Below, in pieces: positions 1 through 7,336 of a DNA stretch of 38,152 nucleotides. Positions within the stretch are counted from its first letter, which is position 1. Every line of letters starts with the position of its first letter. The stretch spans positions 1-38,152 of the forward strand of contig NZ_FNBG01000039.1 in assembly GCF_900102215.1 (NCBI RefSeq), read 5' to 3'. Made by a program: the position numbers and the translations under genes. Under the pieces are notes generated by a model. That model was not told the DNA's origin, searched no databases, and worked only from the letters and a program-made list of their open reading frames with translations. This DNA comes from Fontibacillus panacisegetis (GTDB taxonomy: Bacteria > Bacillota > Bacilli > Paenibacillales > Paenibacillaceae).

Positions 1-206
1 AAATGTACAGGCTTTCTCTAAGGATTCTCTTCAAACTAGTCTATTCTGAACCATATTCCTGCATTTTTGCAGGCTTTTGTTCATCCTTTCAAGACTACTT
101 TTAAAAAACTGCATTTTTGCATCCTTTTCCTGATATCTTGCCTTTATACTGCTAAACAAGAAGCGTCCCTCAAAGTTATCTTAGATAACTTTTGGGACAG
201 CTTCTT
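1..206 (-). mobile_element. MITE-like element, partial copy (cut by window start)
   Basis: This stretch is the reverse complement of the left half of the complete element at 26695-27100; reading by eye I find only a handful of differences over about 200 bases. It ends at 188-206 in ACTTTTGGGACAGCTTCTT, matching the 19-bp terminal inverted repeat of the complete copy. It carries the CCTGCAAAAATGCAGG-type palindromes at 58-73 and 108-124 and the truncated edge of a third at 1-11. The element holds no plausible gene; the open frame across 67-255 appears in both copies because the DNA is repeated. The ends resemble the GGGGCTGTCCCAAAA termini I associate with IS1182-like transposases, so it may be moved in trans. 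Confidence 0.75.
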
Positions 207-372
207 CTTTATATTATGTGCATTGAAATTAATAAATGCCATCTTTACAGAGTGACGCTCGGTATGTTATATTTTTTTCCATAAATTATATTAACAAAAG
301 AAAGGCGGGGTCCTTACGAAAACCGCTACTCCTTATACACTTCAGCTCATTCTCGACGTTACAAAATCATTA

Positions 373-891
373 GTGTTAAAGCTGGGCTGCAAAAAAACAA
401 CGCTGAACGAAATTATTGCTCAAAGCGGGGTGTCCAACGGAGGACTATATCATTACTTCAAAAGTAAAGATGAAATATTCGGTGTGATCATGAAACAACG
501 TATGGATGAGATCAATGAACGATTTTACCGTGAAGCTGATTTGAGCCTGGTCGGTCCCACCTCCATCATCGTTAATGAACTGTTCGGAAACCACGATAAC
601 TGCAAAATTTTTCGCAGCATTTTTCTGTATTTGGTCAGTCAGCCTGAAAATCCAAGAACTCAAAAAATCATTAGTGAACTCCACGATTATTGGCTGGAGC
701 TTGGCAGCAGTTGGATCTCACTTGGACAAAAGGATGGTTTGATCGACCCCTCATTAGAGCCAAAACAGACGGCAAGCTATATTGTTTCATACTATTTCGG
801 CTTACTTATTAACTCCGCATATGTTGCAGATGAATCACTCTTCAAGCCTGAAGCTATTATTCCGTTCGTTACAAGATTCCTGCGAGTATAA
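373..891 (+). CDS. TetR/AcrR family transcriptional regulator (start codon problematic)
   Basis: A TetR-type repressor: the N-terminal helix-turn-helix reads TTLNEIIAQSGVSNGGLYHYF followed by KSKDEIF, the classic recognition helix; the rest is an all-helical ligand domain of about 120 residues. From the first standard start (GTG at 373) the protein is 172 residues and lacks helix 1. The frame is open back to 295, and codons 316-372 encode TKTATPYTLQLILDVTKSLV, which fits the missing helix 1. A good Shine-Dalgarno (AAAGGCGGGG, 301-310) stands 5 bases before an ACG codon at 316, exactly where an ATG is expected. The true start may be this ACG (191 residues), or the gene may have lost its ATG. 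The ligand is unknown. A small lipoprotein gene follows 26 bases downstream and is a plausible co-transcribed partner. Confidence 0.8.
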   Translation: MLKLGCKKTTLNEIIAQSGVSNGGLYHYFKSKDEIFGVIMKQRMDEINERFYREADLSLVGPTSIIVNELFGNHDNCKIFRSIFLYLVSQPENPRTQKIISELHDYWLELGSSWISLGQKDGLIDPSLEPKQTASYIVSYYFGLLINSAYVADESLFKPEAIIPFVTRFLRV

Positions 892-917
892 AAAATTTTC
901 TAATTGGGGGCATGGGC

Positions 918-1358
918 ATGTATGTGCGTAAATGGTTCACTCTGTATTTCCCGGTCATTGTAATTTCTATATTTGTTTTACAAGGCTGCTCCAGCTCCTC
1001 AACAGCTTCAACAAAGCCAGCTAGTCTGTCTGCAGAAGAGGTCATTCAACAATATATAAACGGCTGGGCTGAAAATGATCCTGCTTCCGTAGCAGCTTTG
1101 TTCTCGGATTACGGATTATACAAAGATCCAACCTATCCACAAGGTATACACGGAGAGGAATTAGAGGAGTACATCACCTATGTCTGGAAGCGATATCAAG
1201 GGCAGACCTTCAAGACTGACAATCTTAAAAAAATTGACGATGCTCACTATACATTTGATTGGTGGATAGAAAATGACAATGGAAGCCGCTCTATTACTGG
1301 CTACGATACGGTGGAAATTATAGATAGCAAGATTGTGCTGCTGCAAGGTGCGTTCTAA
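918..1358 (+). CDS. small lipoprotein with SnoaL/NTF2-like domain
   Basis: A secreted lipoprotein of about 146 residues. The N-terminus has a positive patch (YVRKW), a hydrophobic stretch and a lipobox (VLQGC), followed by a Ser/Thr-rich linker. The remaining ~115 residues (SAEEVIQQYINGWAENDPASV..., then several beta strands ending IIDSKIVLLQGAF) look like the cone-shaped SnoaL/NTF2-like fold; this family call rests on pattern only. I place the start at ATG 918, 7 bases after the GGGGG of the Shine-Dalgarno at 906-910; the ATG at 912 sits too close to it. It lies 26 bases after the TetR gene and probably shares its transcript. No catalytic residue can be named. Confidence 0.75.
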   Translation: MYVRKWFTLYFPVIVISIFVLQGCSSSSTASTKPASLSAEEVIQQYINGWAENDPASVAALFSDYGLYKDPTYPQGIHGEELEEYITYVWKRYQGQTFKTDNLKKIDDAHYTFDWWIENDNGSRSITGYDTVEIIDSKIVLLQGAF

Positions 1359-1377
1359 GGTTCTGATCATCACAAAA

Positions 1378-1417
1378 AACAACCCCCACTTGTGAAAAAA
1401 ACTCCAACGGGGGTTGT
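1378..1417 (-). terminator. rho-independent terminator of the dpp-like operon
   Basis: Inverted repeat ACAACCCCC (1378-1386) / GGGGGTTGT (1409-1417). On the minus strand the stem is followed by TTTTTTG, giving a good terminator after dppC, which ends at 1434. On the plus strand no T-run follows, so it would only weakly stop transcription from the lipoprotein gene. Confidence 0.75.
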
Positions 1418-1433
1418 ACATAATCTATGTTCA

Positions 1434-2354
1434 CTATTTGTTATTCTTCGGATCAAGCGCATCACGAAGCGCATCTCCTACAAAATTAATCGCTAATACC
1501 GTTAGAATGATCATTAACCCTGGAGGAAGCCAGAGCCATGGCTGTGAGGTAAGTACGGTCAATGATTGTGCACTCGACAGCATATTCCCCCAACTTGGTG
1601 TTGGCGGTTGCACACCGAGCCCCAAGAAGCTGAGTGCGGCTTCATCCAGTATCGCTCCGGCCACCCCTGATGTAGCATAGACCAGAATTGGCGCTATGAC
1701 ATTCGGGAGAATGTGTGAAAATAACATTCTTACATGACTGAAGCCCAGAACATACCCTGCTTTAACATAATCACTCTCTTTGACTGAAAGTACATTTCCT
1801 CGAACCAATCTTGCCACCCCAGGCCAACCAAGCACACCAAGAATCAGAATGATATTTACAAGTCCCGGACCTACGATGCTGGCAACCACTAAAATCAACA
1901 TGATGTAAGGAAATGACATGAAGATATCCGTCAAACGCATAATGATGTTATCAACCCAACCGCCGAAATAACCGGATACAAGCCCAAGAATCGTACCGAT
2001 GATCGCGGAAATGAGGATCGCCCCGATCCCGACTGCAAGGGACACCCTTGCGGCATATAGTAGACGAGTCAATTGGTCTCTTCCCACCTGATCAGTACCA
2101 AGCCAGTGCTGCATAGAAGGCGCTGCACCAAAACTTTCGGTTACGGTTGTGGGATCATATGGTGTTAGAAAAGGAGCAAAAATCGCGCAAAGTGTAAGAA
2201 AGCCGATCACAAAGAGACCTGCTACTGCTAACTTGTGTTTTCTGAACCTGCGCCAGAACAGCACCGAAGCTTTTTCTTCCCCTTCAGGCCACATGCTTGC
2301 TGGTTCATCCTGCGATTCTCTTCGCCCGCCAAAATACCTCTTCATTAGATTCAT
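1434..2354 (-). CDS. dppC: ABC transporter permease, DppC/OppC type
   Basis: Inner-membrane permease (306 residues) of a peptide/nickel/opine importer. It has the OppC N-terminal segment (FRKHKLAVAGLFVIGFL, first membrane helix near residues 35-60), the family's periplasmic LGTDQVGRDQLTRLLYAARVS motif, about five further helices, and the EAA loop that docks on the ATPases (ESDYVKAGYVLGFSHVRMLFSHILPN). It is the last gene of the operon and stands 400 bases from dppB, separated by a duplicated structured repeat; in sister operons B and C are normally adjacent. The terminator at 1378-1417 follows it. Substrate class (di/oligopeptide versus metal or other) cannot be decided from the permease. Confidence 0.9.
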   Translation of the reverse strand: MNLMKRYFGGRRESQDEPASMWPEGEEKASVLFWRRFRKHKLAVAGLFVIGFLTLCAIFAPFLTPYDPTTVTESFGAAPSMQHWLGTDQVGRDQLTRLLYAARVSLAVGIGAILISAIIGTILGLVSGYFGGWVDNIIMRLTDIFMSFPYIMLILVVASIVGPGLVNIILILGVLGWPGVARLVRGNVLSVKESDYVKAGYVLGFSHVRMLFSHILPNVIAPILVYATSGVAGAILDEAALSFLGLGVQPPTPSWGNMLSSAQSLTVLTSQPWLWLPPGLMIILTVLAINFVGDALRDALDPKNNK

Positions 2355-2372
2355 TTAACTAACCGCCACTCT

Positions 2373-2757
2373 TGATTTTTTGAATTCCTCTTAATCATGT
2401 TCAAAAATCAGCTTTTCAGCACCGAGAAGGTTGGATGAAGCAGGAACTGAGGAGCGGAGCGTACGTTTTTTGTACGTGAGCACCGGAAGTTGCTGCTGAA
2501 TTCAAGATTCGATGCCGAGTTACTCTTCTTCGAATAACTTCGTGATCAAAAGCTGATTTTTTGAATTCCTCTTTTAATCATGTTCAAAAAATTAGCTTTT
2601 CAGCACCAAGAAGGTTGAATGAAGCAGGAACTGAGGAGCGGAGCGTACGTTTTTTGTACGTGAGCACCGGAAGTTGCTGCTAAATTCAAGATTCGATGCC
2701 GAGTTACTCTTCTTCGAATAACTTCGTGATCAAAAGCTGATTTTTTGAATTCCTCTA
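2373..2757. repeat. tandemly duplicated structured repeat, ~184-bp unit
   Basis: Two near-identical units (2373-2553 and 2554-2738) plus a 19-bp partial third (TGATTTTTTGAATTCCTCT at 2373, 2554 and 2739) fill the gap between dppC and dppB. Each unit is self-complementary at its ends (TCAAAAATCAGCTTTT, 2401-2416, against AAAAGCTGATTTTTTGA, 2548-2564) and holds internal hairpins: CGTAC-TTTTTT-GTACG, GCAGGAACT against AGTTGCTGC, and a GAGTTACTC/GAATAACTTC segment. No coding frame is evident. The third partial copy ends inside the TAG stop of dppB (2755-2757). It could be a mobile palindromic repeat or a structured RNA. I recognise no named family. Confidence 0.85.
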
Positions 2758-3708
2758 CTTGTTGTATTTGATTCTTGGGTCTACTAGGGCGTACACAATA
2801 TCCGTCAACAAATTAGCTCCAATGACAATAACCGCCGCCATCAAATTCAGTCCCATTATCGTAGAATAATCCCGGCTCATAATGGATGACATGGTCAACT
2901 GACCTATTCCCGGCCATGAGAAAATCTGCTCGATCACTACGGCTCCTCCAAAGAGAATCGGAATTTCCATACCGAGGACCGTTACAATAGGGATCAACGC
3001 ATTTCTTACTGCATGTCGGTTGATGACAAGCGTTTCTTTAAGCCCTTTTGCGCGTGCTGTCCGTAAATAATCCTGTTCCAAAACCTCCAGCATGCTAGAA
3101 CGAACATACCTGATATTTCTCCCTGCCACATTCGCCGTAAGGACAATCACAGGCATAATCATATGAAGCAAAATATCGACGAAGCCGCCGTTTCCGCCAA
3201 GAGTAACCATGCCGCTGGAAGGTAGTATTTTAAGCCAAATTGAAAAAACATAAATGAGACCTAATCCAAGAAAAAAGTTAGGGATCGATATTCCGAGAAA
3301 AGACCCGGTCACAGCCGCATAATCCAATTTGGAATATTGCCGTCTGGCGCTAAGAATGCCTAGTGGAATTGCGATCGCAACGCCAATAATTAGCGATACC
3401 CCCATCAGCAGTAAAGTTGGTCCCATACGAGACATAATCATTTTGCCGACCGGTTCATAGGTTACCATTGAATAACCCAAATCTCCCTGCAGCAAATGGG
3501 TAAACCAATTCCAGAACTGCACATAGGCAGGAGCATTTAGCCCAAGCTCAATTCGTTTAGCTTCCAGAGCTTCTGCTGGAATTTGCGGACTGATCAGCAT
3601 GTCTACAGGATTTCCCGGGGCCATCTTCATGATGATGAAGTTAATGATGGTTACACCCAGTAGAACCGGAATCGCAATCAGCAGCCGTCTTATAACATAC
3701 TTAAGCAA
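2755..3708 (-). CDS. dppB: ABC transporter permease, DppB/OppB type
   Basis: Membrane permease of 317 residues that pairs with DppC to form the channel of a peptide/nickel-type importer. It starts with the typical MLKYVIRRLLIAIPVLLGVTIINF helix, has the family motif GNPVDMLISP after it, then about five more helices and the EAA loop (LEQDYLRTARAKGLKETLVINRHAVRNALIP). Length is normal for DppB (about 310-330). It begins 22 bases after dppF and is preceded by a usable RBS (GAGGTGTTG). Its stop codon abuts the duplicated repeat at 2373-2757, so translation or mRNA continuity to dppC passes through about 400 non-coding bases. Confidence 0.92.
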   Translation of the reverse strand: MLKYVIRRLLIAIPVLLGVTIINFIIMKMAPGNPVDMLISPQIPAEALEAKRIELGLNAPAYVQFWNWFTHLLQGDLGYSMVTYEPVGKMIMSRMGPTLLLMGVSLIIGVAIAIPLGILSARRQYSKLDYAAVTGSFLGISIPNFFLGLGLIYVFSIWLKILPSSGMVTLGGNGGFVDILLHMIMPVIVLTANVAGRNIRYVRSSMLEVLEQDYLRTARAKGLKETLVINRHAVRNALIPIVTVLGMEIPILFGGAVVIEQIFSWPGIGQLTMSSIMSRDYSTIMGLNLMAAVIVIGANLLTDIVYALVDPRIKYNK

Positions 3709-3730
3709 GAAACAACACCTCGGATCTTAA

Positions 3731-4567
3731 TCAACCTGGGACATTCGTCAACTTTTTCTTATTTCTAAGCCTTGGATCAGCAATAGGACTGGCATCGAGC
3801 AACGCTTTTGTATATGGATGCTTCGGATCGTGGAATATTTCAGCTTTGTTGCCGATCTCCACAATTTTCCCCTGATGCATAACTGCTATTCTATCACTTA
3901 CATATTTTACTGCGCCTAAACCATGAGCAATAAATAAGTAGGTTAGATTCAGTTCCTTTTGTAAATCTTTTAGCAGGTTAAGAATTTGTGCCTGTATCGA
4001 TACGTCTAATGCAGATACAGGTTCGTCACAAATGATAAGTTTTGGCTTTAGAGAAAGCGCTCTGGCTATGCCAATTCTTTGTCTTTGTCCACCGGAAAAT
4101 TCATGCGGATAACGATTTTTACTGCTGCGTGGAAGTCTCACAAGCTCAAGCAGCCGATCCACTTCGCCCGAAATGTCCTTAGCAGGTACAATACGGTGAA
4201 CTTTAAGTGGCTCGGCAAGCAAATCAGCAATACGCTTTCGTGGATTAAGAGAGGAGTAGGGGTCCTGGAATACAATCTGCAGCTCTGATCTCAGGTTCAT
4301 CATTTCTTTAGAGCTTAGACCTGATATGTCCCTTCCGTCAAATAAAATACGCCCATCCGTTGGCTTCTCAAGCCCGACGATCATTTTGCCAATCGTCGAT
4401 TTCCCTGAGCCTGACTCACCAACTAAACCAAGCGTCTCACCAGGATAGATTTGAAAGCTTACACCATCAACAGCTTTGACATCACTTGGATAATATTTTT
4501 TCAAGTTTTCCAGAGTAAGCAGCGGTTGGAGACCATTATTATCGCGAATATGATTTTCGTTACTCAT
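3731..4567 (-). CDS. dppF: peptide ABC transporter ATPase, DppF/OppF type, short C-terminus
   Basis: Cytoplasmic ATPase powering the importer. Walker A GESGSGKS (about residues 51-58), Q-loop, signature SGGQRQRIGIARAL, Walker B KLIICDEPVSALD and the switch His (FIAHGL, where most homologues have HDL) are all present. It is only 278 residues and stops at ASPIADPRLRNKKKLTNVPG; OppF/DppF proteins usually run to about 310-330 and end in the oligo_HPY tail with a GCxFxxRC cluster. That tail is missing here but present in the partner DppD. The start ATG at 4567 overlaps the end of dppD by 8 bases, with the GAGGAGGTGG RBS inside dppD, so the two are translationally coupled. Confidence 0.9.
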   Translation of the reverse strand: MSNENHIRDNNGLQPLLTLENLKKYYPSDVKAVDGVSFQIYPGETLGLVGESGSGKSTIGKMIVGLEKPTDGRILFDGRDISGLSSKEMMNLRSELQIVFQDPYSSLNPRKRIADLLAEPLKVHRIVPAKDISGEVDRLLELVRLPRSSKNRYPHEFSGGQRQRIGIARALSLKPKLIICDEPVSALDVSIQAQILNLLKDLQKELNLTYLFIAHGLGAVKYVSDRIAVMHQGKIVEIGNKAEIFHDPKHPYTKALLDASPIADPRLRNKKKLTNVPG

Positions 4568-5570
4568 AAGCCACCTCCTCTACTCCGCCCTCGATACGCT
4601 GAGCTTCCCAGCACCGGGTAAAGTGATCCTTGCCTGTCACAGTCAAAAGTGGCATTTCCGCATGACATTTCTCTGTGGCATACGGGCAACGATTATAGAA
4701 GCGACAGCCTTGAATGGACTCATATCTGGCCGGAACAGCACCTGGAATGGATTCAAGCTCCGCATCATCATCACTGTCTAGACGAGGTATAGATTTCAGA
4801 AGTCCTTGTGTATACGGATGCTTTGGATCTTCAAACAGTGTAAACACATCGGCCTCTTCGACTACTTGTCCAGCATACATAACCAATACGCGATCAGCCA
4901 TCTCAGCTACTACGCCTAGATCATGAGTAATAAGCAGAATAGCTGTACCTGATTCCTCACATAGCTCCTTCATCAGCTTCATAATCTGAGCCTGTACTGT
5001 AACATCAAGCGCTGTTGTAGGTTCATCAGCGATTAGTACCTTCGGCCTGCAAGACATAGCCATCGCAATCATAACCCGTTGTCTCATCCCGCCTGACAGG
5101 GCGAACGGATATTCCTTCATAATGGCTTCAGGTCTAGGCAGTCCGACCTTTTTCAGCATCTCGACTGCGCTTGCCCAAGCTTCCTTCTTGCTCTGTTTTA
5201 AATGAATCATAATAGATTCACACATCTGGTAACCGATCGTCAGCACCGGATTGAGCGAGGTCATCGGCTCCTGAAAGATCATCGACATTTGGTTTCCCCG
5301 AATATCACACATTTCCTGATCGTTCAGTTTCAGAAGATCCTTGCCCTCAAACAGCACCTGACCACCCATGATGCGGCTGCCAGTTCCAAGCAGCCGCATC
5401 ATAGACAATGCCGTAACGCTCTTACCGCTACCTGATTCCCCTACAATGGCAAGGGTCTCACCGGATTTCATACGAAAGCTTACGTCATCCACACTGACGA
5501 TGGTTCCATAATCACTCTCGAATCCCGTCTTCAGATGGTCGACCTTGAGCAAATCATTCATGTTTATCAC
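4560..5570 (-). CDS. dppD: peptide ABC transporter ATPase, DppD/OppD type
   Basis: Second ATPase of the importer, 336 residues. It shows Walker A GESGSGKS, signature LSGGMRQRVMIAMAM, Walker B KVLIADEPTTALD, switch His (ITHDLGV) and the full C-terminal oligo_HPY tail (IPGAVPARYESIQGCRFYNRCP, with two more Cys shortly after). The GTG at 5570 overlaps the stop of the upstream binding-protein gene by 4 bases (GTGA); an ATG three codons later (5561) is an equally possible start. No strong RBS is seen, so coupling to the upstream stop is likely. It overlaps dppF by 8 bases at its 3' end. Confidence 0.92.
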   Translation of the reverse strand: MINMNDLLKVDHLKTGFESDYGTIVSVDDVSFRMKSGETLAIVGESGSGKSVTALSMMRLLGTGSRIMGGQVLFEGKDLLKLNDQEMCDIRGNQMSMIFQEPMTSLNPVLTIGYQMCESIMIHLKQSKKEAWASAVEMLKKVGLPRPEAIMKEYPFALSGGMRQRVMIAMAMSCRPKVLIADEPTTALDVTVQAQIMKLMKELCEESGTAILLITHDLGVVAEMADRVLVMYAGQVVEEADVFTLFEDPKHPYTQGLLKSIPRLDSDDDAELESIPGAVPARYESIQGCRFYNRCPYATEKCHAEMPLLTVTGKDHFTRCWEAQRIEGGVEEVAYE

Positions 5571-7177
5571 TTAACATCCCATTCATTTACATTATTGAAC
5601 ATTCCAAAATCTTTAGGTGTTGCACCAGACACTCTCTCATTCACTGCGCCCAAAGGACGAGTAGCATAGATAGATGGCATCGGTACATCTTCAGCTACGA
5701 TTTTTTGCAGTTCACTGTAGTATTGTTTGATCTTGCTTTCATCCACTTCAGTACCAAGAGAAGCCAAAAGCTTGTTTACTTCAGGATTGCTGTATCCGTT
5801 AGGATTTCCTTCGCCCAGGAAGTAAGCAACGTCTGGAAGCGGGTTAACCGGAACCATGGATACTGTCAAAATGCCAAGATCATAATCCAAAGCAACGATT
5901 TTATCGATCAGTGTTGCAAGGTCTGCCATTTGGATTTTTACATTGATTCCAGCGGCCTTAAGGTTTTCTGCCATAATGTTAGCAGCTTGTTCAAGTGTGC
6001 TGTCTCCGGAGAGAACGGTTAATGTCAAAGTTTTGCCTGCATCCCAGCCTGATTCCTGCAGTAGGCTCTTCGCTTTTTCAGGATCATAAGCTACTGGCTT
6101 AATGCCGGAATCTACATATGGACTGTAGCTTGTAAAGAAACCATCTACTACTTCGCCAGATCCTTTAAGCAGATTGTTAACGATCATTTCACGGTTAATC
6201 GCATAAGAAATAGCTTGTCTTTGTTTAGCATCAGGTACGGTTTTCTCATTAATGTACATAAATTGTGTTGCAATCGCAGGACCATCCGTGGTTTTAATGC
6301 CTTGAAGTCCTTTAATCTTGTCATAATCCGCAATCGGAATAACCCCTGCCGATGGAATGTTCATATCAATCTCACCGCTTTGCAGCTGTGAGGAAATTGC
6401 AGTTGGCTGCAGTACTTTAAAGTTTAATTGATTCAGCTTAGAAGCGCCTTTAAAGTAATCTGCATTCGCTTCAAATGTCACATAATGATCACGGCTGTAT
6501 TCTACAAGCTTGAAAGGACCGTTCGTTACCGAAGGTTTTTGCATAAATTCGCTCTTATTAATATTTTCAGGTGCAACATCCTTCAAGGCAGACTGAGGTA
6601 CTGTCAGCAAATATCTTCCGATTGAATCCTGGAAAATACTCAGTGTCGTAGGAGCTTTCGTTTTAATTGTTAACGTATGGTCGTCCACTTTGGTAATACC
6701 GGAAATATCCTCTTTACCTTCAGGCAAATAACCTGCATCATCCAACCCTTCAATTATTGCATACATATAAGCATAGGTTGAAGCCACTTTCGGATTAGCC
6801 ATCAATTTAAATGTAAAAATCACATCATCTGCCGTAACCGGATTTCCATCCGTCCATTTAGCATCCTTGTTCAGGTTAATAGTAAAAGTCTGATTATCCT
6901 TTGTCTCGATCGAATCAGCAAGCATTGGCTTGAATGTCAAATCTTCATCGATTTCAACCAGCGGCAAAAACATGAGTCCAGTCACGTAAGAGGATACAAG
7001 ACCTACCGGAGATAATGGGTTCAATGTATTAGGAGAATAGGTTACCCCGATGTTTACGACTTTTTTGGATGTATCGGTTTTTGGTTGCTCTGTTGTAGTA
7101 TTCGTTGTGCCACAAGCTGACAACACAGTTAATGCTGCAATAAGGATTATTGTCAATAACTTAGATCTGGCCTTCAT
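5567..7177 (-). CDS. dppA: ABC transporter substrate-binding lipoprotein, SBP_bac_5 (peptide/nickel) family
   Basis: Extracellular lipoprotein (536 residues) that captures the ligand for the DppBCDF-like transporter. A signal peptide ends in the lipobox LSAC (Cys22). The body follows the family-5 pattern: NIGVTYSPNTLNPLSPVG near the start, WTDGNPVTADDVIFTFKLM (about 110), VTNGPFKLVEYSRDHYVTFEAN, RQAISYAINREMIV, and YDPEKAKSLLQESGW. It is the first gene of the five-gene unit and is preceded by a candidate sigma-A promoter at 7230-7258 and the RBS AAGGAGTG. Ligand unknown: family 5 also binds nickel, opines and oligosaccharides. The neighbouring hydrolase resembles prolyl iminopeptidases, which slightly favours peptides. 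Confidence 0.92.
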   Translation of the reverse strand: MKARSKLLTIILIAALTVLSACGTTNTTTEQPKTDTSKKVVNIGVTYSPNTLNPLSPVGLVSSYVTGLMFLPLVEIDEDLTFKPMLADSIETKDNQTFTINLNKDAKWTDGNPVTADDVIFTFKLMANPKVASTYAYMYAIIEGLDDAGYLPEGKEDISGITKVDDHTLTIKTKAPTTLSIFQDSIGRYLLTVPQSALKDVAPENINKSEFMQKPSVTNGPFKLVEYSRDHYVTFEANADYFKGASKLNQLNFKVLQPTAISSQLQSGEIDMNIPSAGVIPIADYDKIKGLQGIKTTDGPAIATQFMYINEKTVPDAKQRQAISYAINREMIVNNLLKGSGEVVDGFFTSYSPYVDSGIKPVAYDPEKAKSLLQESGWDAGKTLTLTVLSGDSTLEQAANIMAENLKAAGINVKIQMADLATLIDKIVALDYDLGILTVSMVPVNPLPDVAYFLGEGNPNGYSNPEVNKLLASLGTEVDESKIKQYYSELQKIVAEDVPMPSIYATRPLGAVNERVSGATPKDFGMFNNVNEWDVK

Positions 7178-7229
7178 TCTAAAGTTTCACTCCTTCATTT
7201 TAATTCCGAGTATTTAACCCTGTTTTAAC

Positions 7230-7258
7230 AGTATTGTACTGATTCGGGATTTTGTCAA
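7230..7258 (-). promoter_or_regulatory. candidate sigma-A promoter for the dpp-like operon
   Basis: On the minus strand TTGACA (7258-7253) is followed after 17 bases by AATACT (7235-7230). The -35 box is perfect and the -10 matches at 4 of 6. It lies about 55 bases upstream of the binding-protein start. Confidence 0.55.
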
Positions 7259-7336
7259 CTATTGTCTTAAACTGTCGATATAACAATCCTTTCATTATAA
7301 CGATCCTGAATCTAATTATCTACTGTTTCATTATTG

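Noticed and set aside
67..255. Open frame of 62 codons in the left MITE-like copy, with a matching one at 26652-26834
   Set aside because: The frames are similar only because the DNA is a repeat; they run through the terminal inverted repeat and palindromes and have no RBS.
1414..1680. 88-codon plus-strand frame opposite dppC
   Set aside because: Antisense to a clear permease gene, no RBS, composition reflects the opposite frame.
2373..2757. Duplicated repeat as a riboswitch for dppC
   Set aside because: It lies mid-operon in two copies, has no recognised aptamer motif, and both units have a closed inverted-repeat layout more like a repeat element.
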